Shown here: one piece after another, positions 7,896 through 16,058 of the stretch
How positions within the stretch are numbered: the first letter of the stretch is position 1
How the letters are laid out: the number at the start of each line of letters is the position of its first letter
From: Alphaproteobacteria bacterium
Lineage (GTDB): Bacteria > Pseudomonadota > Alphaproteobacteria > DSM-16000 > Inquilinaceae
Direction: 5' to 3'
Length of the DNA stretch: 64,000 nt
Assembly: GCA_028281925.1 (NCBI GenBank)
Contig: JANQIX010000030.1
Span: forward strand, 38,465 to 102,464
The notes under the pieces: model-generated
Database searches by the model: none
Told to the model about the DNA's origin: nothing
The model's input: the letters and a program-made list of their open reading frames with translations, nothing else
Translations under genes and position numbers: made by a program

Positions 7896-9188
7896 ATGTC
7901 AGCGATCTTCCAAGAGATTTGGGATGCCGATCAATCGGGGGCCGGCGTGCCGGCGTTGCGGCCAGGTGAGGCCAAAGACCCGTCGCGCGGTTTCGTCGTC
8001 GTCGACGAGCGCGCTATATCGGTCGGGGCCGACCACCGTGTCCTGAGCGAGGTGGTCATCCCTGATGCCAAGCAAGAGACCTATCGCCTGTGCGAACGGC
8101 TTTACGACAACTACGCGTTGGAGCGCACCGTGCGCGAAAGGGTGACCTCTGGTGAGTTGCAGGAGGAGCTCGACCTGATCGACGCAATCTTGGACACGCC
8201 GCCGATTGAGGTCGCCCGACAGTTCCTCGAGACGTCGCTGGACCTCAAGATCTCGAAGGATGCGATGGCAGCGATGATCAAGGAGACCTGGTTTGCCATG
8301 GGTCGCGCCGGCAGCCAGCTTGAGGCTTCGGGCTTCGAGCATGTGTTCGTCGGCGAACAGTCGTCATCGCGGTCCAAGATCGGCGGCTATCATTTCTGGC
8401 ACAAATACCATCTCGACGATGGCGGTTCCGGCGAAGACCGGATCGAGTATCTCGGCACCAAATACGGCGGCGCGCAGGAGCCGGCCAAGGGCATTCTCGT
8501 GCCGGAGGTCGTAACGCTGCAGTTGACCTGGGATGCGCCGCTGGGCGACGCGGGGACCGGCGGCGGGTCGCGAACCTTGAGCAAACCCATCGGCGGCTTT
8601 TTCGTCGGCTGCAGCCCCGAAGGGCTGATCGCGCTCGGTCTTGTGCGATGCCGCACCAAGAGCAGCAAGATCACCCAGATCAACGGCGCGGAATACCAGC
8701 TCGACCTCCACCGTCTGGACAATGCACCCAATGCCATCCGCACGTTCTTCCCGCGGTTCCGAAGGGCCGATGTAGTCGCGATCGACAACGGAGGTGGCGG
8801 TGGAGGTGGCGACGGGGGTACCGGTGGTGACAATGGGGGCGGCGACGGCGTGCTGACAACCGAGACGCCGTTCCGGATCGTTGCCGGCATGGTGAACCCT
8901 GTGAACCCGGAAGGGGGCCGCGAGTTCCTGCAGATCCTGAACGTCTCGGGCCAGCGGCAGTCCTTGGCGGACTGGCGCGTCGAGGCGCCGAACGGCATGG
9001 CATTCACGCTTGATGACATTCCCGTCGATCCAGGTCACCTGTTCAAATTCGTCGCCCCGACGCCGCAAGGGGTATTTCGCAATAAGGCCGGCACGATCCG
9101 GCTGCGGGATGCGTCGAACCGGATTGTGCAGGAGTGTCCCTACGGGACGGACGAGGCCAAACGCGAGGGCGTGCCGATCGTCTTCTGA
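7896..9188 (+). CDS. XendoU-family endoribonuclease fused to a C-terminal lamin-tail domain
   Basis: Residues 1-290 of this 430-aa protein read as a complete eukaryote-type XendoU (EndoU) domain: an N-terminal IFQEIWDADQS block, a helical mid part (RLYDNYALERTV, ELDLIDAILDT), then the catalytic core SGFEHVFVGE (E148, H149, E154), GGYHFWHKYHL (H166), EYLGTKYGG (K189 nearby), VTLQLTW, and GGFFVGCSPE. These follow the two-histidine, one-lysine arrangement of XendoU, a metal-dependent uridylate-cleaving RNase. A glycine/aspartate linker (about 298-317) joins a lamin-tail Ig-like domain (about 325-430; FLQILNVSGQ, LADWRVEAPNG, AGTIRLRD). There is no signal peptide. The ATG at 7896 lies just before the conserved block. 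The partner and RNA target are unknown. Confidence 0.85.
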   Translation: MSAIFQEIWDADQSGAGVPALRPGEAKDPSRGFVVVDERAISVGADHRVLSEVVIPDAKQETYRLCERLYDNYALERTVRERVTSGELQEELDLIDAILDTPPIEVARQFLETSLDLKISKDAMAAMIKETWFAMGRAGSQLEASGFEHVFVGEQSSSRSKIGGYHFWHKYHLDDGGSGEDRIEYLGTKYGGAQEPAKGILVPEVVTLQLTWDAPLGDAGTGGGSRTLSKPIGGFFVGCSPEGLIALGLVRCRTKSSKITQINGAEYQLDLHRLDNAPNAIRTFFPRFRRADVVAIDNGGGGGGGDGGTGGDNGGGDGVLTTETPFRIVAGMVNPVNPEGGREFLQILNVSGQRQSLADWRVEAPNGMAFTLDDIPVDPGHLFKFVAPTPQGVFRNKAGTIRLRDASNRIVQECPYGTDEAKREGVPIVF

Positions 9189-9193
9189 CACCC

Positions 9194-10642
9194 ATGCCCG
9201 ATCAACTCTCACCGATGGGCGGTTCCGGGCGCGCCGGAGCCGCTCCGTCCGGTTCCTCCCACGCGGTCGTCATCGGCGCCAGCATGGCCGGTCTGCTTGC
9301 GGCGCGGGTTCTGGCCGACCATTTCCGCCGCGTGACGATCGTGGAGCGCGACCGGCTTCCCGCGCAGACGGCACCGCGCAAAGGGGTACCCCAGTCCCGG
9401 CATATCCATGTCCTGCTGGCGGCGGGGCGCAACATCCTTGAAGACCTGTTCCCGGGGCTGGGCGGGGAGCTCGAGGATGCCGGCGTCCGACCCATCGATG
9501 CGGGCCAGGACTTCGAGTGGCTGACGCCGGCGGGCTGGAGCCCGAGGTTTCAAGCCGATCTGGGCGTGCTGACCTGCAGTCGCGACCTGCTGGACCAAGC
9601 CGTCCGCCGGCAGGTTGAGACCCTTGCCGACGTTGAAATCCTGCAGGAGACCGAAGTCACGGGTCTGTTGCTCGATCCCGCGCGGACCGCGCTGACCGGC
9701 GTGGAGGTCCGCCGCCGCGCGGCGGCCGCCGACGGTGAGGCGGGTCACGCTGACCCGGAGGTAAAGCGGCTTGCCGCCGATCTTGTGGTCGACGCCGCGG
9801 GCCGCACCTCGAAGACACCGACATGGCTTGAGCAACTGGGCTTTCCGGTCCCTGAAGAGACCGTGGTCAGTGCTTCGCTAGGCTATGCGAGCCGGCTCTA
9901 CCGCCGGCCGGCGGCAAGGGCGCAGCCCTGGGACTGCGTCTACCTGCAGGCGGCCCCGCCGCACCGGACGCGCGCTGCGGTAATCTTCCCGATCGAAGGG
10001 GAACGCTGGATCGTCACACTGGGCGGCGGTGGCGGGGACTATCCGCCCACGGACGAGGCTGGCTTCGAGGCGTTCATGCACAGCCTGGCAAGCCTGATCG
10101 TCCACGACGCCCTCAGTGGTGCAGAGCCGCTGTCGCCGATCTACGGCTACCGGGCGACGGAGAACCGCTGGCGCCACTATGAGCGGCTGGCCGGCCGGCC
10201 CGAAGGGTTGGTGGTGCTTGGCGATGCCGCGTGCACCTTCAACCCCGTCTACGGACAGGGCATGACCACGGCGGCCCGAGGTGCGGTTACCCTGGCGGAG
10301 TGCCTGCGCGAGCAACGGCGTCGGCGGCCGGACGGCGACCTGACCGATCTCGCCCGTCGCTTCCAACGATCGCTGGCCAAGGTCAACCAGGCGCCGTGGC
10401 TGCTGGCGACCAGCGAAGACCTGCGCTACCGGATTGTGGAAGGCACGCGCCCCGGCCGGATCACACGGTGGATGCACTGGTATCTCGACCGGGTGACGGC
10501 AGCCTCCACACACGACATTGTGCTTCGGCGAGTGCTCTTGCAGGTGCTGCATATGACTCGACCGCCCTCCGCCCTCTTCCTGCCCGGCAATGTCCGTCGG
10601 GCACTGCTGCGAAAGCGGTCGACAGGGGCACCCGGTGTGTGA
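9194..10642 (+). CDS. FAD-dependent monooxygenase/oxidoreductase (UbiH/squalene-epoxidase-like fold)
   Basis: This 482-aa flavoprotein has the dinucleotide-binding motif VVIGASMAGLLAARVL near residue 23, an RHIHVLLAAGRNIL segment, a DAAGR motif, and the second FAD motif GLVVLGDAACTFNPVYGQGM at about 340-360, where GD contacts the ribityl chain. Such proteins hydroxylate or epoxidise hydrophobic substrates; the substrate here is not evident. The start at 9194 lies five bases after the XendoU gene stop, so the two genes are probably co-transcribed. The longer in-frame start at 9134 would overlap that gene. Confidence 0.85.
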   Translation: MPDQLSPMGGSGRAGAAPSGSSHAVVIGASMAGLLAARVLADHFRRVTIVERDRLPAQTAPRKGVPQSRHIHVLLAAGRNILEDLFPGLGGELEDAGVRPIDAGQDFEWLTPAGWSPRFQADLGVLTCSRDLLDQAVRRQVETLADVEILQETEVTGLLLDPARTALTGVEVRRRAAAADGEAGHADPEVKRLAADLVVDAAGRTSKTPTWLEQLGFPVPEETVVSASLGYASRLYRRPAARAQPWDCVYLQAAPPHRTRAAVIFPIEGERWIVTLGGGGGDYPPTDEAGFEAFMHSLASLIVHDALSGAEPLSPIYGYRATENRWRHYERLAGRPEGLVVLGDAACTFNPVYGQGMTTAARGAVTLAECLREQRRRRPDGDLTDLARRFQRSLAKVNQAPWLLATSEDLRYRIVEGTRPGRITRWMHWYLDRVTAASTHDIVLRRVLLQVLHMTRPPSALFLPGNVRRALLRKRSTGAPGV

Positions 10643-10660
10643 ACGGCGGTCCGGCGGGGG

Positions 10661-10691
10661 CCTCAAGCCGCCCGGGGCAGGCGGCTTGAGG
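10661..10691. terminator. 12-bp perfect stem-loop between convergent genes
   Basis: CCTCAAGCCGCC (10661-10672) pairs with GGCGGCTTGAGG (10680-10691) around a seven-base loop. It sits after the FAD monooxygenase stop (10642) and covers the stop codon and last codons of the convergent flavin reductase (10663). Its position suits a bidirectional terminator or mRNA-end stabiliser that is partly coding. No T-tract is visible. Confidence 0.5.
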
Positions 10692-11208
10692 TTCCGTAGC
10701 TGCGGTTGGCGTAGATCAGCGGGTCGCCGGCGTCGGCGAAACACACCTCCTTAATCTTGCCCACCATCACGTAGTGGGTGCCGAACTGGTCCGCATGGCT
10801 GAGCTGGCAGTCGAACGCCGCGAGCGGATCGGCCAGTCTTGGCGCGCCGGTGGCCATAGGCACCCAATCGGCGGCCTCGAAGCGCTCTTCGCCGGCGGCC
10901 CCGGTCCGTCCGGCGAAGACGTCGGCGATGGCCGACTGGTCGGCTCTCAACAGGGTCACACAGAACACGCCGTTCATCAGGATGGCCTGGCAGGCGGAGC
11001 TGTCGCGGTGCACGCAGACCAGAAGCAGCGGCGCCGGCCCATCGGCCGAGACCGACGACATGGCCGACACGGTCAGGCCCGCGCGGCCGGCAGGCCCGTC
11101 GGTCGTGACGATATTGACGGTGCAGGCGGCCCGGCTCATGCCTTCGAGAAACCGGTCGCGCAGCCCGGCATAAGCCGGGCCCGCGCCGTGTTCGTCGGCG
11201 CTTGTCAT
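10663..11208 (-). CDS. Flavin reductase (HpaC-like, FMN-binding split barrel)
   Basis: This 181-aa protein shows the flavin-reductase pattern: FLEGMSRAACTVNIVTTDGPAGRAGLTVSAMSSVSADGPAPLLLVCVHRDSSA, then NGVFCVTLL and FDCQLSHADQFGTHYVMVGKI with the GTHYVMVG block that contacts flavin. It would supply reduced FMN or FAD to a partner oxygenase. It lies directly downstream of an acyl-CoA-dehydrogenase-like flavoprotein, the layout of group D two-component monooxygenases. A GTG at 11220 is an alternative start that would leave only two bases between the genes. Confidence 0.88.
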   Translation of the reverse strand: MTSADEHGAGPAYAGLRDRFLEGMSRAACTVNIVTTDGPAGRAGLTVSAMSSVSADGPAPLLLVCVHRDSSACQAILMNGVFCVTLLRADQSAIADVFAGRTGAAGEERFEAADWVPMATGAPRLADPLAAFDCQLSHADQFGTHYVMVGKIKEVCFADAGDPLIYANRSYGTSSRLPRAA

Positions 11209-11222
11209 GGCGTGTTTCACCG

Positions 11223-12374
11223 TCAAGCTGCCGGCCGCAGTTCGACGCTGGCCGCCGCCTCGATCGGATCCAGGCCCAGGGCAAGGCGGCCCGTGAACAG
11301 ATGCTGGCGCTTCTCCGGCAATGGGTGGAACTGCGCGCCATTTGCGTCGCGCAACAGCCGCTCCAGCCCGAGCTTGCGGAAGAAGCCGGCGCCGCCGGTC
11401 ACTTCCATGGCCTTTTCCGCTGTAGCGATCACATGCCTGGCGCAAATGGTCTTGCGGGCAAGCACCCGGCTTGCCAGGTCCACCGACGGCTCGAAGTCGA
11501 ACTCGTTGGCGAGGCGCACCATGTCCTCATGGGCAATCCGCGCGGTCGTCAGCAATGTCTCCATCTCCCCGACCAGCAGCGGCATGACGGGATCGACCGT
11601 GCGGCCGCGCGCCCGGTCGCAGGCGATGGCGGCGGCAGCCTCTGCCACGCCGACATAGGCTGACAGGATCAGTGGCATCGCCACGGTCAGGATCACGCTG
11701 AACGCCATGTGGAAGGGGCCGCGCGGGCGGCGGAGTACGATGGCCGATTCGGGAATGAACACGCCGTCCAGCTTGACGGTCTGCGATCCGGTCGCCCGCA
11801 TGCCCATCGTACGCCAGTCATCCATGAGCACGACCCCGTCGGCGCCCAGGGGCACCGGGAAATGCAACACCTGGGGTCCGGCGACCGGGTCATCGAAGGC
11901 CGCAGACGTCACAAGGATGTCAGCCTTGGGCGAGCCGCTCGCGAACGGCTTGGCCGCATGGACGCGATAGCCGCCATCCACCCGCTCCATCGACCCGTTC
12001 GACTCAAGCCAGTCGTTGGCACCGGTGCTGGCGAGGATGGCCCCGCCGGCCACTTTCTCCAACAGCGTGCGGCCCGGCCGGCCGGCACGGTCGTTCACGA
12101 CGGCTGTGGAGACCAGATGCTGGTGCATCGACAGCGCCAGCGCCGTTGAGGGGCAGTGATGCGCAAGCCCCCGCACGAAGGCGCACATCTCCGAATGGCG
12201 CGCGCCACCGCCGCCATAATCAGCGGGCACCAGAGCCGAGAAAACCCTGCGCTCGCGCAGAGCGTCATAGTTGTTGCCGATGAAACCATCGGTCTCATCC
12301 ATCTCGGCGGCCCGGTCGGCGAATACCGGACCCAGGTCCGCCAAGATACTCTTCAGATCAATCCGTTCGGTCAT
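11223..12374 (-). CDS. Acyl-CoA dehydrogenase-like flavoprotein, probably a two-component monooxygenase
   Basis: This 383-aa protein has the acyl-CoA dehydrogenase fold: an N-terminal helical domain (RRVFSALVPADYGGGGA), a middle beta domain (ILASTGANDW, VHAAKPFASGSPKADILVTSA) and a C-terminal four-helix bundle (AEKAMEVTGGAGFFRKLGLERLLRDANGAQFHPL). The AANPFASGS-like loop and the adjacent flavin reductase point to a DszC/HpaB-like oxygenase rather than a beta-oxidation enzyme; this is inference. AAGGAGACAG precedes the ATG at 12374. It is divergent from an HxlR regulator with a palindrome between them. The substrate is unknown. Confidence 0.82.
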   Translation of the reverse strand: MTERIDLKSILADLGPVFADRAAEMDETDGFIGNNYDALRERRVFSALVPADYGGGGARHSEMCAFVRGLAHHCPSTALALSMHQHLVSTAVVNDRAGRPGRTLLEKVAGGAILASTGANDWLESNGSMERVDGGYRVHAAKPFASGSPKADILVTSAAFDDPVAGPQVLHFPVPLGADGVVLMDDWRTMGMRATGSQTVKLDGVFIPESAIVLRRPRGPFHMAFSVILTVAMPLILSAYVGVAEAAAAIACDRARGRTVDPVMPLLVGEMETLLTTARIAHEDMVRLANEFDFEPSVDLASRVLARKTICARHVIATAEKAMEVTGGAGFFRKLGLERLLRDANGAQFHPLPEKRQHLFTGRLALGLDPIEAAASVELRPAA

Positions 12375-12430
12375 TGTCTGTCTCCTTGTCCGACCCCCGT
12401 TTGAGGTCAGCATCCGTCGAACGGGCTCGG

Positions 12431-12459
12431 GCATCAACTTCAGCATGTGAAGTTGATGC
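12431..12459. promoter_or_regulatory. Perfect 12-bp inverted repeat, probable HxlR operator
   Basis: GCATCAACTTCA (12431-12442) and its exact reverse complement TGAAGTTGATGC (12448-12459) flank the five-base centre GCATG. The site lies in the 112-bp divergent gap between the flavoprotein gene (start 12374) and the HxlR regulator (start 12487). Dyad sites of this size fit a dimeric winged-helix repressor controlling both transcripts. Confidence 0.7.
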
Positions 12460-12486
12460 ATGACGCCACAGGCGTTATCGTTGTTC

Positions 12487-13206
12487 ATGCCCGAGACGAA
12501 AGGATACGGGCAATACTGCCCCATCGCCGTGGCGGCGGAGGTGCTGGCGGAACGCTGGACACCGCTGGTGCTGCGCGGGCTGTTTTGCGGGGCCACGCGG
12601 TTCAACGACATCCAGGCGAGTGTGCCGCGCATGTCGTCCGCCCTGCTGTCGCGCCGCCTAAGAGAGTTGGAATACGCAAACATCATTGAGCGCCGGCCGG
12701 TCGCAACCGGCAAGGGCGCCGAATACCATCTAACCGCGGCGGGCCGAGAGCTGTTCCCTGTGCTCGACCGGATGGGGGCCTGGGCCCAGAAATGGCTGCG
12801 GCGCGAGATCGTCAGCCACAAGAACCTCGACCCCGACATCCTGATGTGGGAGCTGCGCCGTGCGGCGCTGAACGCCGAGCGGCCCGTGGACAGGCGCCGC
12901 GTCGCGCGCTTCCAGCTCGACGGTGTGCCCGTCGCGCAACGGTTCTATTGGCTGGTGTTCGAGCCGGACGATGTCGATATCTGCCTGCGCGATCCCGGCT
13001 ACGAGGTCGATTTGTGGATCGCGTCCAGCCTGCGGACCCTGGTGGAAGTCTGGCTTGGCCACCGCCCGCTGACGGGCGCCGTGGAAGACGGCGGCCTGCG
13101 ACTGGACGGCAGCAGGTCAGAGATCGAGGCTTTTCGGGACTGGTTCGTGTTGAGCCATTTCGCACCGGCGGGCGCGCTTCAATCGGCGGCACAGGCAGAG
13201 GCGTAG
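12487..13206 (+). CDS. HxlR-family transcriptional regulator with C-terminal extension
   Basis: The first 110 residues of this 239-aa protein are an HxlR (MarR-like winged-helix) domain: YGQYCPIAVAAEVLAERWTPLVLRGLFCGATRFNDIQ, then LLSRRLRELEYANIIERRPV and YHLTAAGRELFPVL. The CPIA cysteine near residue 10 is the position used for redox or electrophile sensing in this family. A second domain of about 120 residues (FQLDGVPVAQRFYWLVFEPDDVDICL) resembles the SCP2-like tail seen in longer HxlR proteins. The ATG at 12487 is placed directly before the conserved start. It probably controls the divergent flavoprotein/flavin-reductase operon and itself. Confidence 0.88.
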   Translation: MPETKGYGQYCPIAVAAEVLAERWTPLVLRGLFCGATRFNDIQASVPRMSSALLSRRLRELEYANIIERRPVATGKGAEYHLTAAGRELFPVLDRMGAWAQKWLRREIVSHKNLDPDILMWELRRAALNAERPVDRRRVARFQLDGVPVAQRFYWLVFEPDDVDICLRDPGYEVDLWIASSLRTLVEVWLGHRPLTGAVEDGGLRLDGSRSEIEAFRDWFVLSHFAPAGALQSAAQAEA

Positions 13207-13792
13207 CGTCGGCTGCGGGAGATCATTCAGTCTCCGTTGGCTGAGCGGCTAGGAGAATCTATGCACGGGCGGTCTACGACCAGCGCCGCGCGACTTCCCG
13301 TCCGCCAAATCGGCTGAGCCAAACGCAAGAGGCAATGGCCGCAACGCGGAGTTCAATCGATCGATTTCTTGACGCCGCTGAATGATACATGCGCCTTTCC
13401 GAGATTCCTGTGTCCACATCAATCATCGGGTTGGCTATATCAATCAGTCGTATGAGTTCTAACTATGGATCTGTCCATGATGCCTCGATAACTGGGGTCG
13501 GTCGGCACACCGTTCGCGGTTGCGGCCTGTATCAGCCAGCCCTCGGCTTTGACCGACGGCCGGCTACGATCACTCCGCCCGCTGCAGCGCCGGTGGTTGT
13601 CAGCAGTATCGACCTGAACAGTGCGAAAATCGTCGCTGTTGCGGCCTGTGAAAAGCGCGAGCCCTAGTCAATCGGACGACCTTCTAACTCCCAAGATGCT
13701 TAGCTTTCGGAGTGGGGGAGGGGTGGGAAAAGACGGTGGATAACTCGACGGTTAATGATTTGTCTCCTAATTAGCAATTCTGTCGGCCGAAG
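13207..13792. other. Intergenic region without a supported gene
   Basis: These 586 bp between the HxlR gene and the convergent acetyltransferase gene carry only short frames. The longest (13389-13667, plus, 92 codons) has no recognisable domain, no good ribosome-binding site and an atypical composition, so it is not called. No tRNA-like fold or convincing repeat was found. Confidence 0.5.
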
Positions 13793-14260
13793 TCAGGCCG
13801 TCAGATCCAGCGTCATGAACGTGCTGTTGGGATCTTCGCGATAGCCGGCGAACGGTTCGCAATCCCGGAAGCCGAAGCGGGAATAGAGGGCGCGGGCGGG
13901 TGCGAACTCGGCCATGGATCCCGTCTCCAGGCTCAGACGCCGATAGTGCCGATGCCGCGCCTCGTCAACGATGTGGGCGAGGATGCGCGCACCGATACCG
14001 CGGCCGCGAGAGGCCTCGGCCGTGTGCATCGACTTGATCTCGCCGTGGTGGTTGTCGAGTTCCTTCAGCGCGCCGCAGCCCAGCACGACCGGTCCGGATC
14101 TGGCTGTCCAGAAGGTGATGCCGGGCGACCGCAACGCCTCCATGTCCAGCGCATGCATGCTCTCCGGAGGTGAGTGCTGCACCGAATGGACGAGATGCAC
14201 CTTTAGCAGCGCCGCCACCTCCGGCAGGGTCGGGTCGTCTTCGCGAATGGTAAGCGGCAT
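13793..14260 (-). CDS. GNAT-family N-acetyltransferase
   Basis: This 155-aa protein has the GNAT acetyl-CoA motif A, IKSMHTAEASRGRGIGARILAHIVDEARHR (the R-G-x-G-I-G pyrophosphate loop), and motif B, YRRLSLETGSMAEFAPARALYSRFGF. The segment VVLGCGALKELDNHHGEIKSM and the final PNSTFMTLDL fit the YitI/PA4866-like small acetyltransferases. The start at 14260 follows GAAAGGACCC; the frame is open for about 130 more codons upstream but without similarity. The substrate is unknown. It is monocistronic. Confidence 0.87.
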   Translation of the reverse strand: MPLTIREDDPTLPEVAALLKVHLVHSVQHSPPESMHALDMEALRSPGITFWTARSGPVVLGCGALKELDNHHGEIKSMHTAEASRGRGIGARILAHIVDEARHRHYRRLSLETGSMAEFAPARALYSRFGFRDCEPFAGYREDPNSTFMTLDLTA

Positions 14261-14727
14261 GGCGCCATAGGGTCCTTTCGAGGCATTCCGCCCCGCCATC
14301 AGTCTTATGGTGCCGTTTTCGCGCAGCCGGGCAAGCCCTGGGCGTTCGAAAGGCCTGTCATCCCCAGGGGGCAATTCACCGCAGCACGTCACATGTGCCG
14401 TGAAGAAACTGCTTCGGCGAAGGCGACGAAAAGAGGCTACAGACGCGCAGCCCCTGCGGCGCGCAGTCCGCTTGACGGACGCAGCGCCAGTGCGGACCGT
14501 ACCGGCCTTGCTTTCCCTGGCGCGGCTCCGTGTCAGCCAGTTCCCCCGGCCCTGTGCGTTGACAAGCGGAAAACAGAGACCTGTGGCGGGTTCTTTCCAC
14601 CTGAACAGCTTTGACAACTCCCGGAAAGTCGGCTCAGCGAACAAATCTAGGGTCATCAGAACGAACCCAGCCAGTCACGGCATCGTCCGAACGGACGCCA
14701 TCGACCAGACACATCGGAGACTACGAA
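14261..14727. other. Divergent intergenic region without a supported gene
   Basis: This 467-bp region separates the acetyltransferase (minus) from the exported protein (plus). Open frames on both strands run through it but show only arginine/proline-rich GC-frame artefacts. It should hold promoters for both genes. No repeat or operator-like dyad stood out. Confidence 0.4.
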
Positions 14728-15285
14728 ATGACCACCTCAACCATCGCCCTTCGGACGAACGCCGCCGCTTCCGGCACACCGTCGCCACGCCCCGCCGCAA
14801 GCGAGGCAGCCGTCAAAGGGCATGTGGGCTCCCGGATCTGGGACCGCCTGCGCCGGACGATGGCGCAGAAGCTTATGGTTGCGTTGTCGGCGCTCATGCT
14901 CACAGCCCCGGCCGCCGCCCAGGTCGCGGCCCCGCCGTCCGCCCCCGTCGGGCTTTGGCAATGCACCGTCAACGGCAACACCTACGGAGTGGAAATGGAG
15001 ATGCAGGTGTCGCCTGACGGCACGCTCTACGCCCGCGGCATGGTGATCTATTACGGTCTTCAAAACCCGTTCACACAGGTCGAGGGCTATGGCGACTGGA
15101 CGCTGCTGCCGCCCGATGCCACGAGCGACCAGTACATGTTCACCTTCCGCATGTTCCCACAGGCGCAGAACCACCCGATCGTCACTTGGCACGTCCACCC
15201 CGCCGGCCAGGGCATCATGTACAACCTCTTCCAGCACCCCCAAACGGGCGCGATGGTCGAGACTCAGTGCGCGAAGTTTGGGTGA
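14728..15285 (+). CDS. Exported protein of unknown function
   Basis: The 185-aa reading from 14728 includes, at residues 45-65, a signal-peptide-like stretch (AQKLMVALSALMLTAPAAAQVAA, split by a likely AAA-Q cleavage site). The mature part of about 120 residues is rich in Trp, Tyr and Met (VGLWQCTVNGNTYGVEMEM, GYGDWTLLPPDA, VTWHVHPAGQGIMYNLFQ), with two cysteines that could pair. An ATG at 14860 would place the signal peptide at the true N-terminus. The earlier ATG is kept because of a GGAGA box before it, but 14860 is equally likely. I do not recognise the family; the location is probably periplasmic. Confidence 0.6.
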   Translation: MTTSTIALRTNAAASGTPSPRPAASEAAVKGHVGSRIWDRLRRTMAQKLMVALSALMLTAPAAAQVAAPPSAPVGLWQCTVNGNTYGVEMEMQVSPDGTLYARGMVIYYGLQNPFTQVEGYGDWTLLPPDATSDQYMFTFRMFPQAQNHPIVTWHVHPAGQGIMYNLFQHPQTGAMVETQCAKFG

Positions 15286-15784
15286 GGGGAGAGGCGACCG
15301 GCGAGTTACCATCAACGGCGTTTCGGGGCCACAGAGCTACGATGCAGGGTTCCAAAGCATTATCTGTCTGTGACCCCATTCTCCGTCTCTTGAAGACGAC
15401 GTGCCTACGTCCCCGGCATCGGAAGGCCAAGTCTGGAGCCCAGGTCATGCGGCCCAAGGAGCATCACAATCTTCCGTCTGTAATCTATTAGATCCGCAAT
15501 CGCCGGCGTACTCTTCCTTCAGTGTTCCTGATCGCCGAAACTTCCTATTCCAGCACGCAATTTCAGCTTCCGACGGGCCGTCGACCAGCGCCTGCAACTC
15601 GTCCTCCATGTGGGACTTCCTCCTGCTAGGCAAGAGCTTGGTGAGCATTGTCATTCTCATGTCACGATCTCCCGAGTTGAGCAATCCTATGTAATAATAG
15701 CCTTTCTCTGAAAGAAAGATGCAGTAAATTGGATGTAATTTAAACAATAAAATTCGAAAGTATTTAGAAAAATCGACTTTTTAT
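15286..15784. other. Intergenic stretch with the boundary from GC-rich to AT-rich DNA
   Basis: Composition shifts gradually from typical GC-rich to AT-rich between about 15460 and 15700, marking the left edge of the AT-rich islet that extends to about 17400. A 100-codon frame (15445-15747, minus) has a plausible interior (ALVDGPSEAEIACWNRKF) but no recognisable family or convincing start, so it is left uncalled. No terminal repeat of an insertion sequence was found at the boundary. Confidence 0.45.
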
Positions 15785-16034
15785 CGGAAATCTGAAGGAA
15801 ATATTCAGATTTTCCGCTCCGGATTGGCGAGAATATCGGAAAATTCTCGATAAATTCATAAGCAAGATGGAATTTCGCAGGACAATGCTGAAAATGTTAT
15901 CGTGCGGCGTGCACTTAAAGGAACATTCCGAAAATGGGTGGAATTTTCCTTGAATGCCTGAGTTTGTTAGAGCACCATCACAAAACCTTCATCAATGAGA
16001 ACTGTCAGGAACTGACGTTCAGTGTTTTCCTGAC
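15785..16034 (+). ncRNA. Hairpin-rich leader upstream of the 323-aa islet gene (candidate)
   Basis: Three strong hairpins are visible: CGGAAATCTGAA (15785-15796) with TTCAGATTTTCCG (15804-15816, one bulged T); GAGAAT (15829-15834) with ATTCTC (15843-15848); and GTCAGGA (16004-16010) with TCCTGAC (16028-16034), which encloses a second stem ACTGA-CGT-TCAGT (16011-16023). The last ends ten bases before the AAAGAAAAAGAAG ribosome-binding stretch of the gene at 16059. The sequence could be a regulatory leader or a small structured RNA; it matches no RNA family I know. Confidence 0.4.
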
Positions 16035-16058
16035 GGCCGCAAAGAAAAAGAAGAAACA

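Noticed and set aside
13389..13667. 92-codon plus-strand frame in the 13.2-13.8 kb gap
   Set aside because: No domain, no good ribosome-binding site, unusual composition; not enough to call a gene.
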